From NCBI RefSeq assembly GCF_014529535.1, contig NW_023503372.1, positions 3,080,988 through 3,144,987 on the forward strand: 64,000 nucleotides of DNA. Reading direction: 5' to 3'. Positions 38,524 through 49,502 of the stretch are shown piece by piece. Both the position numbers and the translations under genes were made by a program. Positions within the stretch are counted from its first letter, which is position 1; each line of letters begins with the position of its first letter. The notes under the pieces were generated by a model, which saw only the letters and a program-made list of their open reading frames with translations, searched no databases and was not told where the DNA came from. This stretch comes from Bradysia coprophila (Eukaryota > Arthropoda > Insecta > Diptera > Sciaridae).

Positions 38524-39350
38524 TCATTTTATTTTGCTTTTCTTTTTTGAATCCTCGAATGTAGAACTGCTGCTGGTCTTTCCGTCCTTTTTCGCCTTTT
38601 TAGCTGAACTGGTTTTGTAGTATTTCTCCTTCCCCTGGCCGAACTTCTTGTAATCGCCGCCCTGATGATGGTCTTCGAAAAAGTTTGATTTCTTGTTCCG
38701 TTCCTTTTTGTGATACGATTTGAAGAAACCTGCAGAGAAAGAGTCCCATTGCGATAATAAAAAAATGATTCCAATGATACCTATACGAGCGCCGTACCTT
38801 GTTCAAACTTTCGCACTTTGTGTTTGTCGGCACTCTTATGCTCACTGCCATAAACTTTATGATCGCCGTCCTCATCGAATGATGACTCATGGGCTTCGTC
38901 TTCAGTTTTCTTATCGTGACCAGCTTCTTCGTCGTATTCCTTGTTGTGGCTCTCTTTGGTATCGCTTCCTTTTTTTGCCGATGTACTATCTTTGGACGAC
39001 TTATGATGCAAGCCCTTGCTCAGTTTCTTTTCTTCCGAATTGTCATGATGTTCACCATGACGAGATTTCTTACTTCCTTCGGATGAATGTCCACTCTCCG
39101 AATGCTTTTCCACTTTTACTGGTACATGTTTGGTTGCTACGGCCAAGATGTCGACATTTTTTCGTCTGAGTGTTGCTGATGGGTGTCCGATTGCACGTGG
39201 GATAGCTATTTAATGATTGATGAGTTTGTTGTAAATTTTAAAATCTTTATTTTCGGTCAAATACTCACGTAAATTGGCCGTGGGCTTCGACTCTAATGAT
39301 TCCAGCACATACAGCAAGAAAATAATAGACAACTCTGCGTTGAACTTCAT
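38524..39350 (-). CDS. Secreted Lys/His-rich protein, DUF4779-like, 3 exons
   Basis: Exons: 39269-39350, 38798-39205, 38524-38729; 231 aa. The first exon encodes a signal peptide (MKFNAELSIIFLLYVLESL). The mature part is highly charged: residues ~50-150 are rich in Lys, His, Ser and Glu. The end has a pattern I associate with insect DUF4779 proteins (GFFKSYHKK, then NFFEDHHQGGDYKKFG). That family is secreted and of unknown role, often cuticle- or saliva-related. Open frames on the opposite strand here are shadows of this biased composition. The assignment is from memory of the family pattern. Confidence 0.75.
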
Positions 39351-42300
39351 TGTTAGCTGACGATCACAAAGTTACTCCAATGATCATAATTAGAATCTTC
39401 GCTAAGTTCGTCCCAACTTCCGATCGACTGGCACTTGATCTTAATTTGTAAATTGTTTTTTATTAGAATCGGTCGGTGTTGTAAATCGGTTGACTTACTG
39501 GTGAGTTATGTTTGTTTTTTGCACTTTCCGTTCAATTTTATATGATTGCCAAACGCAAACAAATCAATTAGGTGCAATTGCCGACATTGTCGGTATACCG
39601 GAGAAGGGATACTATAAACAAATATGTAAATAATTCATCATAAAACTCAATTGTAGTTTCACATTGGTAAAAATTCCAAATCCAAATTCGTCATAAGACA
39701 AATTATATTCATTCCGCCAGAGAGCTGTTGAGTGACGAAATTGTGTTTTTTTCGGGGAAAAACAAAAGATTTACAAAATTCATGATTTTGGTTTTCGTTT
39801 ATATCAAAATTAATTGAAATTTACCTTCAGATCTACACTGAAAATCAATTTATTGATCAGCGTGAAATCGACTTTTACACGCAGTTTTACTGAATTTTGT
39901 ACGGAGCATTTTTGAGAAACAATTACATTGCTATGTTATAGACCAACGAGTAACAGACTTTGACAATTTTTTTTGTTCGGAAGATTCCAACGATATTGGG
40001 TAATTGGTCATTAGAAATGGAAATTAAGAGGCACAGGTCAATGCATTTCAAAATATCTTGTGTCCGGCATTGCCATTATGTTTTGAGTAAATAGGATTGA
40101 AGAAGTGTGGCAATGTGTATACAGCAACAGCAATGCCATTCAGTCTATCAGGTCAATTATGAAGAGGTGTTTTGTGTAAGTACTGAACTGATTTGAAAGC
40201 AACTGTCCTCTACATCTCCGTCTGTGACGGTCCTGATCGTATGCGAATGTTATTTTGGTGCTTTGAGGGTGTTTAGCTCTGAGAGATTTTTATTTTAGGT
40301 AATTGTTAATTTAAGAGTGAAGGGATCTCTTTCGAGAGACGAATGGTTAATGATCAATGGATTGAATGCAGCTAAATAGTTTTTGAGCTGAGCAAGAGTG
40401 TAAGCGACTCAATAGACGACTTATAGGCTCCGTTTAAGGTTTTTTATAATGCATGTTGAAACTACTGAAGTAAAAGATTTTCTATCAATCTGTTATACTC
40501 AATGCTATAAACTTTCGGGAGGTCATACAGTCCGCCACTTTGTTAGGTACATGGGAACACACTCTTTTCGTACAGCTTCAGAAAATACCTGTGTGAAAAG
40601 AAGTACTAGATTTGGTAAATGTAATAGTGATACTAAGTATAATACTTATATGCTTGCCTGTCTGTAAAAGTCTCGGTGATGATCATTCGATGAGACAGCT
40701 CTCAATGGCTAAATATACCATAAACACTACAAACATTTGCTGATTATTATGTCATAATAAGAATAATTGTGTTTATACATCATCAGAGTTCAACACACCA
40801 CAAATTATAACACATTTCTTCACCTTGATCAGCTGTGATGCAACAGCAGAAATAAGGTTAATATGAAAAAACCAAGTTCTGGAACATTGCGTCTATTGTA
40901 TTTTGAGATGAAATTTTTTACTTCAACATTTCACCGTAACACACTGCTGTAGAGGTGTTGGTGGTTTTCGATTTGCGATTATTTGATTTCGATCGAAGAA
41001 AAAAAATTTAAATAATTTACGAAAAAGAAACATTAAATCATGTAACGTACACCGCTGATTTCGAATGGCAAATTATATTGTCGTGTCCGACTGCAATGTA
41101 CAGCACAGATTGACCAGAGGTATTAGATGTAATATGTGGTTTTCCAGTGGTTCGAGTATTTGTCCAGAAAAAAGGCCGTTCGGAATTTTAATGCATTTCG
41201 TCACCACAGATAATCGAGTCATTTGTGTAACGCATTGCATATTGGTGGTCGCTTGTAATTCAGTCTGGCTTCGTCGAAACACATCTACATTAATTTGCAG
41301 ACATACGTCTAACCGTCTTTAGGTAGTGCATTGAACTTTTGTCAAAAGTTACCATGTCAGTGACCATTCAATAAAATGTAATGTTTTTCTTTATACTAAA
41401 AAAATTGTTCTAGCCATTGGCCATGTGTATGTCCATAGAATTAGAGGGGCAGATATTTTCAAATCTTGTTGACAAAGGAAAATCAATCCTCTGAAAGTTT
41501 CAAAACATTTCTTTTTAGACTTTTGAGGATTTTCTTAATTTTGACGATTTTTCATGAAAAGATTTTCTGGTTTTCAAATATTTTCAAAACATGTTCTAAG
41601 GATTTTTAAGTGTAGCGGAGGATTTTCTAGTTTTTCTACGATATTGTTATACTTCTCAGGCAAAGAAAAGAGTTTTTTTCCATGATTTTATGAAGGATTT
41701 CCAGTACCCTCTTTAGCAAAAAAAAAACTTCGTTTTGACGCTGTCAAAATACCACGTTATTCCTTTGTTTGTAGCTTAGAGTAATAGATCAGTGTCAAAT
41801 AGCGGTTTCTTCTCTCAAAAAGTGTCAAATGAGTTGTCAATTTCACAAAGCTAACCTCAAAAGATGTTTCGTTCAATATTTCCTCTCTAGTTATAATTAC
41901 TCTTGTAGAATATAATCTGTTGACTAATTTCTAAGGATTCAAAGGATTCTTTTTCCGTTGACGGAGAATTTTCTAGTTTTTCCAACCCATGCTTCACATT
42001 TAATGAACTCCCTCGGTTCACCGGTAATGAACTTTGATTAGGGTAGTGTCAGAAATCTTAACGATCCAACCAATTTCAATTGAATCATGAAGTGTACCAT
42101 TGACTCTTCAATTGGGTTATCCTTGTGCAAGAACCAATCTTTTTACCTCTTTTACATAGAAATTCTTGAACAAATAATACATAGCCAATTTAGCAGATTT
42201 ATTTATAGTTTCTGCCGGTAATTTATTGCAATTTTTTCATTGTTTAAAGACAGTGACATGAAAATCTGCTATGATTCATTCGTAGAAGAAGATAAGGCTT

Positions 42301-43067
42301 TCAGAAAAGAACGTTTAAAACAAGAAATTCTTTTAAAAACATAAAACTTGGACAGAAAATTATGTTCAGAGGAAATAAATCATATAAGTTTGTGTAAAGC
42401 CATTATGAAGATAAGGTAAAATGTATGTAACAGACTCATTTCACCTAGCCTTAAAAACGAATCAATAGAATGCAAATTCTGAAAGTAAAGCCAATTATTT
42501 ACGATGTCTGTTGATGGGTGAGTATTCCATTTTTGTACATCAAGCGTAGCTGAACAATTCAGCTTGTTACTCTATAACAGTTGTTTCTACGACAGATACA
42601 AGTTCCTAATGTTATCACGAGATTACTGTCACTCTTTTGTCGGATTTTCACTCTGGACGAATGAAGACACAATTGGTTGAGGCTTAAAATCTTGGAATCA
42701 TACGTCTTAGTCTTAGTGGCACAGTGACATTCACAGCCTGTGAAGCAATGGTTTTCGAACTTATATCGTAATAATGCGTATTATTGGACATTTGCTATGC
42801 GCCATCCACATCCATACACTCACCTCAAAATACGTAGAAATATTCAAGCAACTCTGTTTTTCTTACTCCAGCAAGTTCCACACGTTTCATACGTTAGTAT
42901 GATTCCCTTGATACTCGGATTTACTGCTTACTGCTAATGTGCTTAAAGTGTACGTGCGCAACATTTTGTGAGAAGTGAAACTGGTGGAATTTAAGAAAAC
43001 TAACCAGAGACATGATTTGTTCCGAGTTTATTTCCGAGTGACCTTACATTCCTGGAAGGTAATATCT
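39351..43067. other. Intergenic, no gene seen
   Basis: Short open frames (for example 40449-40667 and 41065-41322) show no protein-like pattern. A dispersed repeat copy lies at 40446-40670, with AATCTGTTA and GAAGTAC motifs shared with copies near 7.5, 31.8 and 34.9 kb. A minus-strand AATAAA at 43027-43032, 36 bases after the kinase stop, is the likely poly(A) signal of the next gene. Confidence 0.45.
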
Positions 43068-44558
43068 TTATGAAGTCTTCTCCTTCTCTATTATTTCTTT
43101 AATTCCAGCCCAAAACTTCTTAATCGAATCAAATTCTGTTATTCCCAATTTTCGTTTGTTTGAAATTTCTATTGTTTCTTTGTCGGATTTTGTAGGACGA
43201 ATTTCAAAATTGTGAGTGTTGATTAGTTTGTCCAATTCGCTATTCTTTGCACCCATTTGCTTTATTAGCTTTGGCAATTTGACCATCACCGATGCACGGA
43301 TCGTATTACCCAAATTTGTTGGACAGAGAGACACGAATCCGAGCGTATCGTTTGCATCTCTCTGGAATGTGAGCCCGTTCGCAACAGCTTCAAGTGCCCG
43401 TACCAATCGTCCGTAAATATCACTGATTTTGCTTCCACTTTCCATTGAAATGAATCTCAAATGGTCTTCCTCGTTGATCCAAACGAAAAACGTTTCATTA
43501 TCGTTTATATACACAGCCCGACCTTTCGGCCAATGTTCTGTAGCTCCGACTGATTCGAGAAATTTATCACCGAACTCAAGAATATAATTTTTGTCGATCA
43601 ATTCCTTTTTCTTTGCAGGGTCCACAGTTTCCAATCCATACCAGTGGCCTTTAATTTCGTCAGCGGTTAAGTTCTTCTCGAAAACCTGCTGTATATTTGA
43701 GCACAATGTCGTGAGTTCATTTTCGTTCATCTTTGGGACTAGTGGTTGCTTGTCAACATTTCGAACGCAACGTATTCTGGTCCAACAAATGTATGTGCTT
43801 GTTGTATCGATGTTATCGAGAGTTGTTGGATTACCCCAATCTAAACCTGGATGACGTTCACTGGCCGTGTCGTATCCATGATAGGCTTTGATAATTGGTT
43901 TAAATAAATCTTCAAATTTGTTATAAGCCTCTGCGTCTGTTGCGTAGACACCTATCGCAGACTCTGGGAAATCTAATCCACTGCAAATACAATCAATGAA
44001 TGAAGTTGTGTGGCCAGAAGACCCAACAGTCACTTTCTTGTAGTTGTTATAGATTGTATCGTTTAAATGAGCGCGTAACAGAGATTTATGGGAGGGATTG
44101 CTTAAAAAGGCCTTGATCTTATTAGACATTTTGATGTCGTCGCTTTGATCTTCTCGAGTGCTCGCAATTTTCTTCGAATCCTTTTTCCATTGATGGCCTT
44201 CTGCTATTTGACTATGTCGAGCAGAAAGTCGTGGATGTCCCTTATCACCAAGAAAATCTAGTGTGTCAAAGTTGGTGCCGATCTTATCGAATACGGTTAA
44301 ATGGGCTGGGTCCAATTTTCCCTTGGTCTTCAGTTCACGCAGTATCACACCCATTGCATTTAGGTCGTCCTTCAGTTTGGCGTACTCTGTTACGCTGGGA
44401 ACGCTATCGGTAATGCGGTCTTGAATAAATTTGATGGACGACTTGGGCCGATTTTCTTTCAGTTCGTACAACTTCAAAAACGTCCGGGACAAAGCTTCAA
44501 CCGCTCCAGATTCTTGTAAATATTTACGGAATTCTTCACGATCGTAATTCACGGTCAT
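43068..44558 (-). CDS. MYCBP-like domain fused to arginine-kinase-like phosphagen kinase, intronless
   Basis: A single 496-codon exon. Residues ~6-75 (REEFRKYLQESGAVEALSRT, then LYELKENRP.SSIKFIQ) resemble c-Myc-binding protein (MYCBP/AMY-1), a small DPY30-like helical protein found in cilia and with A-kinase anchors. A linker of ~65 residues follows, then a phosphagen kinase domain from ~143: GVYATDAEAY, ATP-binding Arg 261 and 263 (TRIR), NEEDH 362-366, Arg 368, catalytic Cys 412 in LCPTNLGN, Arg 421, and ISNKRKLG at 465-472. The phosphate-binding Arg expected before RGEH is Lys 457, and the substrate loop is about five residues shorter than in muscle arginine kinase. The kinase would move phosphate between ATP and arginine or another guanidine; activity and substrate are uncertain. 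The lack of introns contrasts with neighbours and could mean retroposition. Confidence 0.88.
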   Translation of the reverse strand: MTVNYDREEFRKYLQESGAVEALSRTFLKLYELKENRPKSSIKFIQDRITDSVPSVTEYAKLKDDLNAMGVILRELKTKGKLDPAHLTVFDKIGTNFDTLDFLGDKGHPRLSARHSQIAEGHQWKKDSKKIASTREDQSDDIKMSNKIKAFLSNPSHKSLLRAHLNDTIYNNYKKVTVGSSGHTTSFIDCICSGLDFPESAIGVYATDAEAYNKFEDLFKPIIKAYHGYDTASERHPGLDWGNPTTLDNIDTTSTYICWTRIRCVRNVDKQPLVPKMNENELTTLCSNIQQVFEKNLTADEIKGHWYGLETVDPAKKKELIDKNYILEFGDKFLESVGATEHWPKGRAVYINDNETFFVWINEEDHLRFISMESGSKISDIYGRLVRALEAVANGLTFQRDANDTLGFVSLCPTNLGNTIRASVMVKLPKLIKQMGAKNSELDKLINTHNFEIRPTKSDKETIEISNKRKLGITEFDSIKKFWAGIKEIIEKEKTS

Positions 44559-44814
44559 GTTTAAGTTGTGGTATGGAAGTTTATCTTAAAAGAAAATTTT
44601 ACGAAAAAATTTCTTGACGAAGAATTTTGTGTGATCTGTATCGTCCAAATTTCGATTGACTGATGATGAGACTACTTCGTTGAAAGTCAACCGGCCGATT
44701 GAATGGTTGACGACTGCAAACACGTACATTACATCCGTGTTTCAAAACTTGTATTTTTCATGCCTTGGGCATAAATTACAGAATTTTTCTCGTAATTTAG
44801 GCCCTCAGCCTCAA

Positions 44815-45195
44815 AATTTTGGTTTTAATCGACGAAGAATGAAAATCATGAGGTTAGATTCGTAGATGGGCAACATTGGGGTAATGAGATGGGAGTAATT
44901 CTCAATAGAATTTTATTCTTCGTTACTGCAATAACTTCCCTAATTCTTATCAGAATTTCAAATTTTTTGTTTTATTCGACGAAGGTTGAAATTCTTGAGG
45001 TTGAGTTCGTAGATGGATAATGATAGAACAACGAGATGGGAGAAATACTACACTGGCGCTTTTCCTTGTTACTGCGATAACTTCCATAATTTTTGTCAGA
45101 TTTTCAAAATTTTAGTTTTAATTGACAGAGAATGGTATTCATGAGGTTAAGTTCGTAGATGGGCAATATTGAAGTAGTGAGATGGGGGTAATTGT
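44815..45195. repeat. Three diverged ~147 bp tandem units
   Basis: The phrase GAGGTTxxxTTCGTAGATGG recurs at about 44850, 44997 and 45143 (spacing ~147 bp) with flanking similarity over most of each unit (TTTTAATTGAC..., GCGATAACTTCC..., GAGATGGG). Single related units occur near 46797 and 48160. Confidence 0.6.
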
Positions 45196-47137
45196 AAACA
45201 GAACTTTTTTTCCTTCTTATGTGGTTCTTATTCATGTGGTTAACTTCGAAGATTGGACCATGAATCTAAGAACGAAGACAATTTTTGCAGTAAATTGAAT
45301 TCTTAAAAGAATTTTTCCCTGCTTATGAAATATTTGAACGAATTCTCGCACGCATTTCATTTATTTAAAAAGGTGGTCAAGAAATACCGAAATTCGCTAC
45401 CTTTTCAGCGGTTTTTAGTAGACAATATAAGATGCTCATATTAGGACCCCTAAATTTTAGGAGTAAAACATCGTTCGCTGAACCTTCAACTCTTTGTTGG
45501 TTCAGAAAATTAAATTGAATTTGGGTAAAATAAAGCATAAAACGGCTGGTGTTTTCTAAACACGGTCTACCAGTAAAACCCCGTGCATAATAGAGCGTAT
45601 CGTGCTGTCCAACTAAATTCGTAGAAAGTTCTGTTTACCAAAATTCTCTTTTCTTTCCATGCATTTATAAAGATAACACTGCTCATATTGCACTGTACAT
45701 CCTCCGTTTCCTCCATTTTGTTTCTATACTTTTGTACGGAGGATACATTTTTTGCTATATGAAGATTATACCACGGTCAGGGTAGTTTACCAATGGAAGA
45801 AGAAATGCACAATTAATGGCGTAACAAGTACACATCGGTTTTTCGTCTGACTATAATTAGGTGATCTTAAAAACACCAGCTTATTTCAAATTAGTGAGAA
45901 AACAAAGACTGGAATTATTGAAAAATTAGGGCAGTCAAGGAACCTGACCCACCGAAGAGATGTGGCTTAGTTTGAGGAAAAATTCGACATATTTCAGTAG
46001 TTAATAAAATTATATATGATAGATCCTCTCTGTAGATGTTACCAAAATGGTGTGACGTCTCACTGTTGAAAGTATCATGTCGAACTAGATTCTACCTGTT
46101 GGGTTTTTTAGATCCATTGACTCCTTGAACTTCTCAATAGCTTTTGTAATAATAATGATTTATTTAATCAATCAAGTGTAATTTAGATGATAAAAATTTC
46201 AGTTTGTTTAGTTTCAACGAAAATCTTCGAAAAGTTCTGTAAATATCGACAACTTCATTTTCTACTAGATAATAAAATGTTCCGGTTAAAAAATGTCATA
46301 ACACTTCAATAAACATTAAACTGTGTGAAATACGGCGCTCGCTTCGCTCTGGTCGCAAACTACCAATCCGTGCATTTTTACCTCGTTTTTTTTAACAAGT
46401 CAAAATGAAATAACAAAACAAAATCTATGGAAATAAATAAAAAATATTCATTTAGCAACAACAGCTAGATCGTTAGGCCGAATCTATCCTGGAATCTAAC
46501 CTCTATTCTTCATCAAACATTTTTTTAATTGATTGAGATTGAGAATTAGTCCGGTCATGGTGTTAACAAAGACCAGAAAGCCTTCTTTTGGAAACTGCTC
46601 AGAGATTGTCGAACCAATACCACCCATTTTCGAACTTGACCTAAGGATTTCATCATTTCATCAAATAATTCCCTTGACTGAAAGTCAAGGGTCTTACGCC
46701 AGAAAATACCATAAAATGTTTGTAACCTAACAATGTGATAAAAATTTTGTCATCACGATAACTTTTGATGATTTTTTTTTTAATCGACGAGGAATGGGAT
46801 TCCTGAGGTTAAGTTCGAAGATGGGCCATGTCGGGATAAGGTTCTGGAAACTATTCCCGAAAAAGAGGATTTTACTCTGTTAATAATTGATAATTTAATG
46901 TGTTATTCCAGTAACTGGAGAAATAGTGTCGAAATAGTGAGGTTCCCAAAATTATCCATTTGACATTTGGATGGTCAAGATGTGCTATGTGTGATCAACT
47001 ATTCGAAAGTTCTGCCAGAAAATATAAATACATTAAATGAACAAAATAATTGATTTGATATTTGATAATGATATTTGATAATTAACAAGCAACATATATC
47101 TAAAATTACATATACACACTACACAGTAAGTATAAAA

Positions 47138-47750
47138 AGACAATCATATCTAACATTAGACAACTCCGACGAGTAAAGTTTGCACAAGTCGCTGTATCTT
47201 ATTGCAATATTAGACAGCTCTGACGAGTAAGAAGTTTGCGACAAGAGGAAACCTAACATTAGACAACTCTGACGAGTGTGAAGTTTGCGTAATTCACACG
47301 AGTTGCGGGAACTTATTGCAATATTAGACAAATTAATTTATCATAAAACTATGCTGTGGTCATGAGTCGGTTGCCAACCTTTTGACGCGATGTTTCTTAT
47401 TCCAAATTGTTGGATTATTATTTTTTATCATAAAACTATGTTGTGGTCATGAGTCGGTTGTCTGTACGATATTATCGTCCTAAACGATAATATCGACCAG
47501 GGTGATATTATCGCCCAACTAAACTTTGAAATATTGAACTTTTTATCCAAATCAGAATAATTTTCCTTATAAGAATTCTTCAAAAAATTAAACCTTCCAT
47601 CCGAATCAGAGTCATTATCCTTTTAAGAGTTTATCTGAAAATTTTCATTCAAATCAAAGTAACTTTTCTTTTAAGAATTCTTCGGAAAGTTAAACCTTTC
47701 ATCCGAATCAGAGTCATTTTCCTTTTAAGAATTTTTTGAACGCTAATATC
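47138..47750. repeat. Three adjacent tandem-repeat blocks
   Basis: Block one (47138-47340) repeats AACATTAGACAACTCTGACG with AAGTTTGC about four times. Block two (47338-47460) is a 37 bp direct repeat with CATAAAACTATG and GTCATGAGTCGGTTG. Block three (47530-47750) repeats CATCCGAATCAGAGTCATT with CCTTTTAAGAATT about four times at ~58 bp. A palindrome CGATATTATCG/CGATAATATCG lies between them at 47468-47490. Confidence 0.6.
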
Positions 47751-47919
47751 GATTGAACGACGAACCGAATGAGCTACAACTCAATCATATCGGAGCGAGC
47801 CTGTTTTTCAATTGTCTGAGAAATTGGCAAATTGACTCTTAATATAAACTAGTCGAATATCCAATTAAATTAGGATCAGTCAAGGGACCCGACCCATCCA
47901 CAAGATGGGACCAATTTTT

Positions 47920-48702
47920 AGCCCCGTACGAAGTACTGGGGGCTTATAAGATTAATATGCCGTTTGTAACACGTCGAATTGGAAGCAGACAGTAAGGGCA
48001 AAGCATTTGGTTATGTTCATAGATGACGAATCCGCAATAAAAAAAATGTCCATCCGTCCGTCCGTCCATCCGTCCGTCCGTCCGTCTGTGACCCCTCTAG
48101 CTTGAGTAAATCACAACCTTTTTTCAAAATTCTTTTTTTCCCCGATTGGTATCGACAAAAGTAAGGTTAAGTTCGAAAATGGGCATGGTAAGGTCGGCCC
48201 TCCAGAAGTGTTTTTTTGCACATAAATCCAGTAAATCGAGTAAATCTCATCCGATTTTGCTAGATTTAGTTTTTTATGGAAGGTAATTGAATACCGAAAA
48301 GAACGTGGCGAAAAAAGTTTCAAATTTGAGCCCTTGGACTAAGGCCGCTACTCGGCCCTAAGTGTTTTTTGCACATAAATCGAGTAAATCTCATTCGATT
48401 TTGCTAGTTTTTGCTTCATTAGAGAGATAATTGAATGTCGAATAGAATGATGGCAAAAAAAGTTTCAAATTTGGGCCCTTGGACTAAGGCCGCTACTCGG
48501 CCCGAAGTGTTTTTTTGCACATAAATCGAGTAAATCGAGTAAATCTCATCCGATTTTGCTCATAAATCGAGAATATTTCATCAAACTTTGCTTTGTTTCG
48601 TTTGAAAATTGAAAGAAAATTGATAAAAAAGTTGTAAATTCGGATTCCTAAAATTACATCGTAAACTTTTGCTTTATACTTGAGAAGTACTTCGTACGGG
48701 CT
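47920..48702. mobile_element. 783 bp TIR element with internal repeats and (TCCG)n microsatellite
   Basis: The left end AGCCCCGTACGAAGTACT is matched in inverse at the right end (AGTACTTCGTACGGGCT). TTT flanks both ends. Inside, a (TCCG)n run lies at 48050-48086. A ~148 bp unit with TTTTTTTGCACATAAATC and GACTAAGGCCGCTACTCGG repeats three times at 48200-48560. No coding sequence. Confidence 0.6.
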
Positions 48703-49181
48703 TTTGTAATAAACAGCAGAAAAGTGTTACACATCGTTTTAATCACATTTTTAATCTTAACATACGGTGTATTTTCTGTTGTAAGACCCATGACTTTTCG
48801 TCTCTGCCAAGAATCTGAGTTAATTGATTTTTAAAAAAATGCCAGTCCTCTCCTGCATTATCATCCGCATATTTGGTACCTAATCAATAACTAGGTGAAT
48901 TGGGTGCCCTATCAAACTAACTAATTGTATCCTTGCTTCATCTCCTACAAATATAATTGATCAACCTACGTTCAATCCGTACACACCGTCAGATTGATTG
49001 ATGTCGAATACTTTCACTATCATTTACAAAATCAAAAATTCGAAAAAAAAATTAATAGACCGTATAAACTAGAATCTGCAATCGAATACAAAGCATCGAA
49101 ACCAATCGCAATGAAAAGCAATTCATTTTTTGACTCAATAAAATCATGTTAAAATCACTGGACACTTCCTCATAAAATCTT

Positions 49182-49217
49182 TATATACTCAACTGCAACA
49201 AACAAAAAATTGTCAGT
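49182..49217 (+). promoter_or_regulatory. TATA box and initiator of the acidic secreted protein gene
   Basis: TATATA at 49182-49187 is followed 31-33 bases later by TCAGT at 49213-49217, the insect initiator. This spacing is that of a focused Pol II promoter. It would give a 5' UTR of about 290 nt before the ATG at 49503. Experimental start sites are not visible here. Confidence 0.5.
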
Positions 49218-49502
49218 GCATGTGAAAAGCTTTTCTTGTTAACACCTTTGTGATTTTTTTGTTTCTCCACAACCGAAGAAAAAAAAAGATAAATTGTGTG
49301 TGCGATCGTAAAATTGTTATTTCATTTCGTTGAAAGATATCGAAATTGTAAGCGAATATAATACGGTCGATTGTGTCGTTCACGGTATACGGTATATGTG
49401 AATTATTCGACGTGCAAACGCAAAAAAAAAATCATTTCCAAGCTACAACCGAGAAGGATTAAGGAATAACTTAATGGACTGTGAATACCACATTGTACAG
49501 TT

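Larger units (their letters stand above)
44559..49181. other. Intergenic, dense in tandem and dispersed repeats
   Basis: I find no gene. Contents listed separately: a three-unit array at 44815-45195, related single units near 46785-46860 and 48150-48200, tandem blocks at 47138-47750, and a TIR element at 47920-48702. The phrase CAGTCAAGGxACCxGACCCA occurs at about 45934 and 47874. Confidence 0.5.

Noticed and set aside
38720-39169. 149-codon plus-strand open frame
   Set aside because: It is antisense to the spliced DUF4779-like gene and crosses its intron; no own pattern.
47138-47340. Possible CRISPR-like spacing of repeats
   Set aside because: The repeats are imperfect tandem units with no unique spacers and the DNA is eukaryotic.
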